A DNA stretch of 64,000 bases, from positions 7,316,001 to 7,380,000 of the forward strand of contig WHVY01000005.1 of the NCBI GenBank assembly GCA_022266195.1, written 5' to 3'. The notes below the pieces were generated by a model. The model made no database searches. It had not been told where the DNA came from and worked only from the letters and a program-made list of their open reading frames with translations. Positions 49,571-58,891 of the stretch are shown here, piece by piece. Numbering within the stretch: position 1 is the stretch's first letter; each line of letters opens with the position of its first letter. A program made the translations under genes and the position numbers. The DNA is from Tetranychus cinnabarinus (Eukaryota > Arthropoda > Arachnida > Trombidiformes > Tetranychidae).

Positions 49571-50420
49571 AACTTCCGTATTCAGCCGGTCGAATTTCTT
49601 CATGAAACTTTGTGTACTTATAGAACTCGACGAGCTGAGTCCGAATATATAGGTCATTTTATGCGGAAACGCCCCCTAGCGGAGAAAATCTTGATTGTAT
49701 AAAAACGCGTTTAGGCCATTTCGAACGTTGCGCATGCGCATAGAATCACATATTATTGATGCTGGCCAGCGCAACCTATGTGCGAAGTTTCATTACTCTA
49801 GCTACTATATTGCTTAAGATATGGCTCTATTTGTCTAAAATACCACTTTACCTAAAATCAATGCTAAAAAGCAAGAATTCAGTATTGTAAGCCTTTTGAT
49901 ATTCTGTTACGAATAATTCTATGGATTCTAGATAGGTTAGGTTAGGTTAGGTTAGGTTAGGTTAGGTTAGGTTAGGTTAGGTTAGGTTAGGTTAGGTTAG
50001 GTTAGGTTAGGTTAGGTTAGGTTAGGTTAGGTGAGGCACGTAAATTTGTTGTTTGCTCATTTTTTATCCATAATTATTCGTAACAGAATATCAAAAGGCT
50101 TACAATACTGAATTCTTGCTTTTTAGCATTGATTTTAGGTAAAGTGGTATTTTAGACAAATAGAGCCATATCTTAAGCAATATAGTAGCTAGAGTAATGA
50201 AACTTCGCACATAGGTTGCGCTGGCCAGCATCAATAATATGTGATTCTATGCGCATGCGCAACGTTCGAAATGGCCTAAAACGCGTTTTCATACAATCAA
50301 GATTTTCTCCGCTAGGGGGCGTTTCCGCATAAAATGACCTATATATTCGGACTCAGCTCGTCGAGTTCTATAAGTACACAAAGTTTCATGAAGAAATTCG
50401 ACCGGCTGAATACGGAAGTT
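49571..50420. mobile_element. Foldback element: 350-base inverted arms around a TTAGG array
   Basis: The left arm 49571-49925 (starting AACTTCCGTATTCAGCCGGT) and the right arm about 50068-50420 are almost perfect reverse complements over roughly 350 bases. About 140 bases lie between them, mostly a (TTAGG)n array at 49934-50032. The arms contain CGCATGCGCA-type self-complementary sequence and are more GC-rich than the flanks. No coding sequence, and no clear target duplication (TA-rich edges). Either a foldback transposon or a large non-autonomous DNA transposon. Confidence 0.85.
49934..50032 (+). repeat. Interstitial telomere-type (TTAGG)n array
   Basis: About 20 uninterrupted units of TTAGG, the arthropod telomere motif, in the centre of the inverted-repeat element at 49571-50420. 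It is not at a chromosome end. Confidence 0.9.
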
Positions 50421-50520
50421 TAGCCAGCATGATTCTTGATCGAGTAATTCGTAGAAATTTATCTTAGATTCTGAATTTCGATTTTTAGATGATATTATTT
50501 GATAAAATGATGAAATTAAG

Positions 50521-50528
50521 TATAAAAG
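50521..50528 (+). promoter_or_regulatory. TATA box of lipocalin 2
   Basis: TATAAAAG, 96 bases before ATG 50617. It starts only 101 bases after the right end of the foldback element. Confidence 0.6.
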
Positions 50529-50616
50529 GTGATCACACTAAACACATCAGCATAAGTTAATCAAAAAGTTTCATTAAAAAACATTTAATTTCTTCTTTTG
50601 TGGAAAGAATAAGAAA

Positions 50617-51469
50617 ATGATTGCAACTCTCCTCATCATTGCCTTTGCTTCATCGGCATTTGCTGACTCAGGTTACATACCATGTCCAGTTCCTCCAACT
50701 ACTCCTGGTGCTGATATTGACAAAGTAAGTTTACAATGATTTAATGTGTCTAAGCAATGCGTTTTACTTCATCCATTAATTTGTTGTTTGATTGATTTAG
50801 ATGGCCGGCCTATGGTATAAAATTGCTGCAGCACCTTACTTACCAAATCTTCAAGTGTATTTCACTCCTCGAGAGGATGGAGACTTCAACTTTACTGTTC
50901 CTAGCCCTTAGTAAGTAACCATAACCAACCAATGTTTGATTTAAATTGTAATGCAAATTTTTATCTATCGTCTAGTGGTGGAAAGGATTGGGAAGATGGG
51001 ATAGCCGAACGTACTGATAATCAAAATATACTCAATCTCTATACTGAAATGTCAAAAAGTAAGTCGTTTTTGACTAATTTATATTGCATGCTGCGTCTTG
51101 TTCATTGGAGAAGTTAACAATCGATCGATATGAATTAATTTTTTATTAAGTTTCAAAATTTATAATAATAATTATTTTTCTGTTTCCAGAGAATCCGAGT
51201 TTTATAACTTTAAATATAGTCAATACTGATTACGATACCTATGCATCTGTTTATTTTTGTTATAATATTCCTGCTGGCTCCTTCGCCTGTGAGTATTATA
51301 GCTCTTAAGCTGACTAACTAGAAGTTTCTTTATTTAAATTGCTTTGTATTAATAATAATTTACTTTCACAAATATCACAGTTGATCATATGGTTTTATCA
51401 AGAACTAGCTGCATGGCTGCCGACAAGTATCGTCAACTGGCTGATTATGTGTTTGATAAAGCTGCCTAG
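50617..51469 (+). CDS. Secreted lipocalin (lipocalin 2)
   Basis: Five exons, 50617-50724, 50801-50910, 50976-51058, 51190-51288 and 51381-51469, encode 162 residues; intron phases are 0, 2, 1 and 1, the last three matching lipocalin 1. Signal peptide MIATLLIIAFASSAFA. The first block is MAGLWYKIAAAPYLP (G-x-W) and the last HMVLSRTSCMAADKY (Arg motif). It is shorter than lipocalin 1, and only three mature cysteines are visible (IPCP, YFCY, TSCM). The partner of one is missing where lipocalin 1 has VKCS, so one of the usual ApoD disulfides may be lost or replaced. A small extracellular ligand-binding barrel; ligand unknown. All splice junctions are canonical GT-AG and the frame is intact. Confidence 0.9.
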
Positions 51470-52013
51470 CGATAGAGTTGGACCAATAATCCAGAAAGAT
51501 TAAATATTGACCAGTTTCCCAGCAATGATTTTCAAACTTTAATGAAATTGAATTTTCACTGTAATGGTTGATAACCTTAAACAACGAGATTTACGGAAAT
51601 AAAAAGATATTTTATTGTTATTAGTTGATTGTTGATTCTACATTAAGCTAATCAAAGTGTCTCACAAGATTGATTGTCAAGTTAAGGTGAAAATGCAACA
51701 TTAAATAATAAGGATTAAATTGTAAAAAGGTGAGGATTCTTTTTTCACTTCAACATCAACATGGATCCTTTTAATTATTCAAATGCAAATCAAAAGACAT
51801 GGTTTGTAAAGGATCAAAATAGCAAAAGCAATTTAAAGAAAGACCAAAACAGAGGTCATAATAGTCAAGCTGAAAATAAATAAATTTAAGATATTGAACT
51901 GTCTAAAAGAATAGCATAAAGTTTTGGCTTTTGGGTTAGAATTGTTTACTTGATTGTTACACAAGAGTTGGTTACAGTATGTAGGCGCCGATCCTCCTGG
52001 TATTCAGGTGTTA
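51470..52013. other. 3' flank of lipocalin 2, no gene seen
   Basis: AT-rich, with AATAAA at 51597-51602 as the probable lipocalin 2 poly-A signal. No coding sequence supported. Confidence 0.5.
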
Positions 52014-52289
52014 TACAGCATAGAAAATAAAGTTGTACCATGTTTATGGTATCTTTGCGCATTAAAAGCAACTTTAATTCAAAAATACAGTCTTTCGTTA
52101 AAGATTATGAAAGGTATCACAAAATAATAAGTGTTAGAGAGGACAAAATCTTAGATTACTGATCATCTTGGTCAATTTGATTGTGATACCTTTCATAATC
52201 TTTAACGAAAGACTGTATTTTTGAATTAAAGTTGCTTTTAATGCGCAAAGATACCAAAAACATGGTACAACTTTATTTTCTATGCTGTA
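52014..52289. mobile_element. Long-hairpin inverted-repeat element with TA target
   Basis: Arms of about 109 bases (52014-52122 and 52181-52289), starting TACAGCATAGAAAATAAAG, are near-perfect reverse complements. TA lies on both sides. The 58-base loop makes a strong hairpin if transcribed. No protein. Probably a non-autonomous Tc1/mariner-like MITE. Confidence 0.8.
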
Positions 52290-52557
52290 TAATATACATT
52301 ATATGTATTAATAAAATGTATATGCCGCATATAATTAAATAAAGTGCTCGGCAAAGAATGATAATTTTAAGGGTTACTATTAAGATACTGATATATGGGT
52401 GTTTCTAAAAGAACTCAAAAAGTGCTGTTTTAGCAAAGCAAAGTAAAGTTAAGCTTTCGAAGCTGATTTAGAAACACACGATATACATGAGCAAAGTTTT
52501 GAAATCATTCGCCAAAAATCGAATTTCTCAGTTTTGACTTTCTCTATTTTGCTTTCA

Positions 52558-53003
52558 CTATTCTGTCTCTCTCGGTTTTGACCTGCAACTGACATTCATT
52601 AAAAGGTATAAACCACAATTATTACACGAAAATTGTCCATCTTTGCCTAGACGCCAACAAGGAGTTCGAGTAGTTTCACAATTGACGCACTTTATAACTT
52701 CATAACATGTAAATTGGTGAAGATATGACATTTCACCATCTCGACTTCCGATTCTCGATGAATTTTGTGCTTTGAAGAGAAAAGAAAAGAAAAGAAAATT
52801 AGTTGATTAAATGGAATGAAAGACAATAACAAGGATACATGTAAACAAATGCAAATTTGATCTCAACTGAAATCATTACTTTGCAAGTGGTTAATTGTTA
52901 CAAATTTGAATTTAGTAACAACATTCTGGATCTGATTGTCAATCTCATCTTTCATCTTCTGGTTATTTAAAAGACCAAAGTGCAAAAAGCCAGATGAAAC
53001 CAT
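52558..53003 (-). CDS. Very small GATA-type zinc-finger protein
   Basis: Two minus-strand exons, 52880-53003 and 52558-52769, join in frame (phase 1, 110-base intron, CAAA|GTAATG donor, TTTTCTCTTCAAAG acceptor) to give 111 residues. The C-terminal exon encodes CVNCETTRTPCWRLGKDGQF and then CNNCGLY. This is C-x2-C-x17-C-x2-C with T-x-x-W-R and the CGLY box, the GATA zinc finger. After the finger only about 15 residues follow (MNVSCRSKPRETE), so the basic tail that normally helps bind GATA sites is short. The N-terminal exon (MVSSGFLHFGLL, KMKDEIDNQIQNV) has no known domain. Most GATA factors have several hundred residues and often two fingers; this is unusually small. Frame, splice phase and motif agree. 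It may be functional or a captured finger exon. Confidence 0.65.
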
Positions 53004-53027
53004 TGCCACTGGTGATAAAATTTAAAG

Positions 53028-53317
53028 TGTCAACGACTCATGTTATTAGTCCTGGAAGGATAATGCAATAAAAAATCAATTCAAGAAATCTATGAACATG
53101 TAATGCAATATTTATATTCATTTGAATTAAACAAAACATTGAAGTGAGATTAATCTCACTTCAATGTAATGAAATGAATGAAATGTCTCACTGAAATGTC
53201 AACGACTCATGTCATTAGTACAGTAAGGATAATTTAGTAAAAAATCAATTCAAGAAATCTATGAACATGTAATGCAATATTTATCATTTGAAAAAAACAA
53301 AACATTGAAGTGAGATT
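53028..53317. repeat. Imperfect tandem duplication, about 120-base unit
   Basis: Unit 1 (53028-53151) and unit 2 (53198-53317) both run from TGTCAACGACTCATG through AAAAAATCAATTCAAGAAAT and ATCTATGAACATGTAATGC to ACAAAACATTGAAGTGAGAT. They lie immediately upstream of the GATA-finger start codon and may be part of its promoter. Confidence 0.75.
53137..53166. repeat. Perfect 30-base palindrome
   Basis: CATTGAAGTGAGATT is followed directly by its reverse complement. The left half is the end of the first unit of the local tandem duplication; the right half is its inverse. Confidence 0.75.
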
Positions 53318-53541
53318 TACTAAATTGACTGATTTTGGACACGAGTTATTGGATAAGAATACTGAAATGTGTCAATTGGTTCATCATTCAAAGTCACAGC
53401 TTGCTAAGCTGAACGCACCGGGTGCTCTCACTTAATCTCTAGCTTAACTTAATCACATAATGATTTAGTCTGACCTTAAATTAACTTAATAAATTAGCCT
53501 CAATTATCATCGATAGGTGAATTAACTCAACATGCTGAGAG

Positions 53542-53751
53542 TCAGACGTGAAATTTGCCGTTTATTGATTGCATCCAGGGATAGAAGCTCGGTGGAACGC
53601 TGGTAACTCGAGGTGAAGACAGATTTTGTCTTAACTGGGATTGTTGCTGTTGTTTTTGTTGTCGCTGAGCTCGGGCCTTTTGCTGATGGTTGACTAACGC
53701 TCTGGATTTTGCTTGTTGTCGATCACTTAATGCCAATGATGAAGATACTAA
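53542..53751 (-). pseudogene. Gln-rich open frame interrupted by a MITE
   Basis: Reading right to left, the frame has SSSLALSDRQQAKSRALVNH, then a Gln/Arg-rich stretch (QRQQKQQQQSQLRQ) and PPSFYPWMQSING before a stop. On the other side of the inverted-repeat element at 53754-54017 an open frame (LLKGQFCLCFECSKF, then VHLVCPVILPLL) stays in the same register if the element and one TA are removed. So the transposon may have landed in a terminal coding exon. Product not recognised; chance cannot be excluded. Confidence 0.3.
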
Positions 53752-53753
53752 TA

Positions 53754-54017
53754 CAGTTTTCCCCAGAGTTTTTTGCTTTTTTGTTACACTGCCATCTAGG
53801 TGAACTACAAGGGGAAACCACAAATTTTACAGTTTAAACAATTAAAAAACTTAATGACTCCCCCTATAGGGAGAGGACTCCTCAAAGGGAGCAAAGAGGC
53901 TAAGAGGGGATGTCAATTAAAGAGTTTAATTGTTTAAACTGTAAAATTCGTGGTTTCCCCTTGTAGTTCACCTAGATGGCAGTGTAACAAAAAAGCAAAA
54001 AACTCTGGGGAAAACTG
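53754..54017. mobile_element. Inverted-repeat element (MITE), mariner type, TA target
   Basis: About 90-base arms (53754-53843 and 53928-54017) begin CAGTTTTCCCCAGAGTTTTT and are flanked by TA. The CAGT terminus plus TA duplication is typical of mariner-derived MITEs. The centre (about 53870-53915) is richer in G and holds no product. Confidence 0.85.
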
Positions 54018-54310
54018 TAATACCAGTAATGGAAGAATTACTGGACAAACTAAATGCACAAACTTGCTGCACTCGAAACATAAACAAAACTGTCCTTTAA
54101 GAAGTTCAACTTAATTTCAAAGTTATACTTCTTACTCATATTTAACTCCCATAATGATAATAATAAAGACAAATTATAATATAATTCAAGTTAGCTGAAT
54201 AAGCATAACAGCAACTGGATAAGCAAGACAAGGGCGAGTCCTTTCAAGGCAATCCAACCAATGAGAAACTCTATTTTTAAAAATCCTGTTGTCCGTTAAC
54301 TTTGTTAACA

Positions 54311-54567
54311 ATGTATCTGAATAGCCTACATCGAACTCTACCAGAAACCGGGTCAAAGGTTACTGGAAACGGAAACTGCGAGAGTATTCGCCATCCATCA
54401 GAAAATGGCGGTAATATTCCAACAGATGGTCAGTATCATTATACTCACTAATAACTAACAAAGCTACATGTGCCATTTCAGTAACAGTCGCTTTTTCAAA
54501 CCAGACTGGAACAAATGGAACTGTGTATGGATGCAACAATCGAAGAAGTTTGAGTACAAATGAATAA
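54311..54567 (+). CDS. Possible two-exon small gene, unrecognised
   Basis: Exon 54311-54428 starts at ATG (MYLNSLHRTLPETGSK, then GNGNCESIRHPSENG). It ends at G|GTCAGT. After a 53-base intron with an ACTAAC branch-like site, exon 54482-54567 (VTVAFSNQTGTNGTVYG, NNRRSLSTNE) ends in TAA: 67 residues in frame. The second exon has a degraded counterpart at about 61980-62057 upstream of GH30 copy E, so the block belongs to the D/E duplication unit. There is no signal peptide and no known motif. It may be a fragment of a larger gene. Confidence 0.25.
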
Positions 54568-57235
54568 TTTGTACATTTTTTAATTAGTCATTAGGGGTTT
54601 TCATAACTTCAACTGCTTTATCTCTTTAGGCATTTCATAGGATTACATTATTAACAAAACTTATCGAGTTGGTTAGATGAACATAAATGATTTGATTAAC
54701 AAAATAAATATAATATAATAATAAGGATTAGTAACTAGAATTAGTAATTCTCGTCCTAGCTCTACTTTGTTCCATTTTTCTGGCGAGATTATCTTCTAAC
54801 ATTGTTGCTTCTTAAGGGCTTGTAAATGGTTTGTTTTACTTTTCTCACTTCTTATTATTCAATTGCATACACAGGAAAACAGACACTTTGATAGATTTTT
54901 ATCTGTTAATGAATATCTAGTAACAATAACTTTATGGGTTAAGCATGCAATATCTAATCAGGTTCAGTGATACAAAGAAATTAAAGGTGAAATAACAATG
55001 GACAATGCTTTTCAACTCTTGAATCAAATTCAATACATTTCTTAACAGAAAGAATAACTTAATTGTTCTAATAATGATGATAATAGTCAAGAGAAAATCA
55101 ATTGAGTATTAACTGGTTAGATATTACTTTCAATGTAGACTTTTATTCCGTTTTCATTCAATCGAAATCAAGACACACAATAATATAATTTCTGAATCCA
55201 TTTAGCAATGGCTTTCAAAATGTTTACTAAAAATGTAACTTTTTTTATTCTTTGTTTGAACTTGATATTTATATCTGGTTCATTTGGCTGTCAAGTGAAG
55301 AGGAACGAGAAAACAGACAGTTTTGTTTGTGTTTGTAATAATGATTATTGTGATCCCTTACCAGTTGAACCATTCTCATCACCTCAATCATTGACTATAT
55401 TCACAACTGATAAATCATATTATCGTTTAACTAAATCAGTTGTACCCGAATCCGATCTTAAGGTTAACCAATCCTCGGATATTAAAGTAACTCTCAATGT
55501 CTTTGATCGTTTTCAATCAATAATTGGATTTGGTGGAGCCTTTACTGATGCAGCTGGAATCAACATCAATAGACTAACGAGTGACACTTTAAAAGATCGT
55601 TTGATTGCTGATTATTTTGGAAAAGATGGAGCCGAATATAATATTGGTCGAGTTCCAATCGGAGGAGCCGATTTCTCTGATCGCATCTATTCTTACGATG
55701 ATGATGTTGTCGACGATTTTGAGTTGAAACACTTTGCGTTAGCTCCTGATGATTATGATTATAAGGTTAGTAACTTGCTTTCTTATTCCTCAATATCTTA
55801 AGATGGAAATTATCTTTATCATATTTTTCTTGCCATTATCAGATTCCATACATCAAAAAAGCCCAGCAACTCAACAGTAATATCAAACTATTCGCATCTC
55901 CCTGGTCTCCACCTAAATGGATGAAGACAAGCAATCAATCAGAAGGATTGGGAATATTGAAGGGTGAACCTGGAAGCATCTATTGGAAAACATACGCAAA
56001 TTATCTCATCAAGTTTGTAGAAATAATAATTTAAAATTCTGTGTAAATATTGATGCGAGTTAACATTGTTTTTTCCAGATTTCTTGAGAGTTACAAAGAA
56101 AATGCTGTTGAGTTTTGGGGACTGACACCGCAAAATGAGCCTTTGACTGGCCTCATGCCGTATTATGGTTTTAACACTTTGGGCTTTTCTCCATACATGA
56201 TGAAAGAGTTCATTCGACGAGATTTAGGACCTGCACTGAAGGCTGCTGGTTATGGACCTGATAAGTTAAAGTTGCTGATACACGATCATAACACTGATGA
56301 AGTTTACTCATTTGCAAGAAACATTTTGTCTGATGCAGAAGCTGCTAGTTATGTTTCTGGAGTAGCTTATCATTGGTATGATGGTCACTTTTATGATGAG
56401 TTGAACAAAGTCCATGATAACTTCCCTGACTATTTCATATTATCAACTGAAGTCTGTGAAGGAGCGGTCGGACCTGCAGAAATTAGAGGAGGTAGGGTTG
56501 TTTTCTAATGCAAGTTATATACAGCTCTAAACCCATTCTCTCCGAATTACATAAGTGCTAATGTTGTCGAGACCATCTCGAGAAAACAATATTGAAGATC
56601 ATTAGTTCACGATTGGTCTTCTGACACTCAAACGTGATCTTATAATAACCATGCAACTTAATTCATTAAGAAAAACTGATAATCTTCTCGCATGAACTTA
56701 AGACTGCCTTATACCTATGATTCTTTCCTTTTCAGTATAATGGACTTGCAAAATTAATTCTAATTTCAAAACTATTTATTTCACAGTTACACTTGGTAAT
56801 TGGACTCGAGCCGAAACTTATGCTTATGATGTTATCGAAGGATTGAATCACTGGTCAACTGGTTGGGTTGATTGGAACTTTGTATTAGACACAACAGGAG
56901 GTCCTAATTGGGTTGGAAACATTGTCGATGCTCCAATAGTAGTATCTGATGATGGAACTGAATATTACAAACAACCAATGTTCTATTCTTTAGCTCATTT
57001 CAGTAAATTCTTGAAACCAGGATCACAAAGAATTTATCATCAAATCGATGAAGGTCGAATGGATGGCGTTAAAATGACTACCTTTGTGACCCCAACAAAC
57101 GATCTTGTTATTATTGTTGTTAATACAAATCCAGATTCTGTGAAAATTACATTCAATGGAGCTGGACCAACTAAGTTTACTCTTGAATTTGGTCCAAGTT
57201 CAATACAAACTATTGTCAAGCCATTATCATTTTGA
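54494..57235 (+). repeat. Segmental duplication unit around GH30 copy D (partner 61981-64000)
   Basis: Sequence from TTTGAGTACAAATGAATAAT (54549) through the upstream flank and the GH30 gene recurs at 62038 and continues to the right window edge. Shared upstream landmarks include AAAACTTATCGAG (54656 and 62477) and CTACTTTGTTCCATTTTTC (54762 and 62572). The E-side flank is about 350 bases longer between the two landmarks, so an insertion or deletion separates them. The genes are nearly identical from 55208/63045 onward. Confidence 0.85.
55208..57235 (+). CDS. Glucosylceramidase, GH30 family, copy D
   Basis: Exons 55208-55765, 55843-56012, 56079-56491 and 56787-57235 give 529 residues in frame, with the same phases as the other copies. 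The longer N-terminus (MAFKMFTKNVTFFILCLNLI) still makes a signal peptide. The acid/base Glu in TPQNEP (about E263) and nucleophile in LSTEVCEGA (about E367) are present; note Val for Ala after the nucleophile. The first 420 or so bases of exon 1 are almost the same as in copies A-C. The rest of exon 1, with exons 2 and 3, is clearly different (GRVPIGGADFSDRIYSYDDD, SPWSPPKWMKTSNQSEG). Exon 4 returns to near identity after DAPIVVSDDG. No TATA box near the start; TTTAG just before the ATG could be a 5'UTR splice acceptor. Probably active. Confidence 0.94.
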
Positions 57236-57588
57236 ATACATTTATAATTGTTAGTTTCAAGCAAAAGCGTTAATTGTCATTAAAAATGCAAAAATAAATG
57301 CTATAGCTTTATCAAAATAAATAGAAGTACGAAGGTTGATTTGCATCGGCGTGCATAAAACTTAAGAAAAAGATATTACCATTTTCAAAATGAAATTTTC
57401 AATTTTCTGAATTAGATTTTTTTTATAAACTAAAAATTCAGTCATATATCTTTTATATGGTGTGGTAGTCGCAGTGCTGGGACCCATAGATAGCGCGCAG
57501 ATCAGTTTTAAACAATTTCGATGCAAAACAGTTTTGAAACCTATGGGAGAACTAACATGTAAATGTCAAGTTTTTCCAATTTCCCATA

Positions 57589-58005
57589 CAGTATAATTCA
57601 AAAAAACTGACAGTCTTACGTTCAATTGGGATTTTCGATCAGACGATGAATTGCAACCAGAAATTTTTTGTTGCATTTCACAGATCAGATCATAGGGAAT
57701 TAATAGACATATAGATTGTGATGCACAATTTCATAATTGGCCATTTATTCAATTTTAATTGCAGTCATGATTTCTAAAAAACTACATAGAAATATCATTA
57801 GATTTCATAACTTTCCTCATCAATTCAATGACAACTAGAATTCATTCGGCTGTTGGTGCTGATGTAGTTCATACAAAATATTGATTCTAATGAATTTTTG
57901 TCCAGAAAACATCATGAAACTGATATAATGAGTTTCAAATTATTTGGACAATTGTTGACTGAGGGACGATCAATTGATTGACTGTCAGTTTTTTGAATTA
58001 TACTG
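57589..58005. mobile_element. Inverted-repeat element, Tc1/mariner type, TA target
   Basis: 26-base perfect terminal repeats beginning CAGTATAATTCAAAAAACTG, TA on both sides (57587-57588 and 58006-58007). 417 bases in all, with no coding sequence recognised inside. Its CAGT ends resemble those of the element at 53754. Confidence 0.8.
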
Positions 58006-58007
58006 TA

Positions 58008-58740
58008 GAAGCGCCATGTTAAACTACAACTAAAGGACAGTGACAGATTCTGCCTGTTTTTGAGCCAGAGATTTTTTAATGCCAATCGATAGAGGACACT
58101 CGACTCTATAAGGAATGTTCAAAACCTTACAGAAAATTTCGGACCTAAGGTCGAAAAAACGCGGTCAAAAGTCGAATTTTTAAACAGTATTTGAAATGAA
58201 AATAAAGGTTTTTAGTACTGAAAAAATGTTGAAAAGCTTAAAAAAGCTGTTTTCAATGTACTTTTCAACTTTTTATGTACAAATAGTGTCATAATGATTT
58301 GTAAGTTGACAGTATGCGTTCATAAGCTACATATTTGATTCGGTAATCGTGAACTTATTAATTTTAATGCAACTTTGTTCTCTCAGTAGGTCGTACAGGG
58401 TTACACAATGACAACGCTAATAGCAAAGCTTGTTAATAGAAACAAACCAGGTGATTTCCGCTTTTTAATTCATTTTGATTATGATCAAACTGAAGTCATA
58501 TAGAAGAATCTATATCTATATCTGATGAGCAGATACTTGTAAACATTACAGCTATACCTTCAGGTAGGCACTATTAAGCTGATTATCACGAGGTGTTAGT
58601 TTGTCGAATGCCGATTCAACAATCAAAAATCAATTACAATTTTATATTAATAACAATGCGACAGTTTCAATATAATCATATTTTTCCTTTTTCTTCAATG
58701 TACAAGAAAACTTAAATACCAGAACTCCGTTAGCATTAAC
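58008..58740. other. Spacer, no gene seen
   Basis: AT-rich sequence between the 57589-58005 element and the transposase remnant. It may include the terminal part of the Harbinger-type element, whose ends I could not place. Confidence 0.4.
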
Positions 58741-58891
58741 CAGCCATCACCGCGAGGAGGAGGAGTTGGATTTCTGATGACCACGACTTATCCAAACGTG
58801 CGTAAAAACATCACGTTGGAGCGTAACATAAACTATCTCATGTGGGTACTGAAATTGAGATTTAACTCGGCTGCTTCGCCCATGAGATAGT

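Noticed and set aside
49934..50032. Chromosome end or assembly join at the TTAGG array
   Set aside because: Matching inverted arms continue on both sides into unique sequence, and genes follow on the right; it is interstitial.
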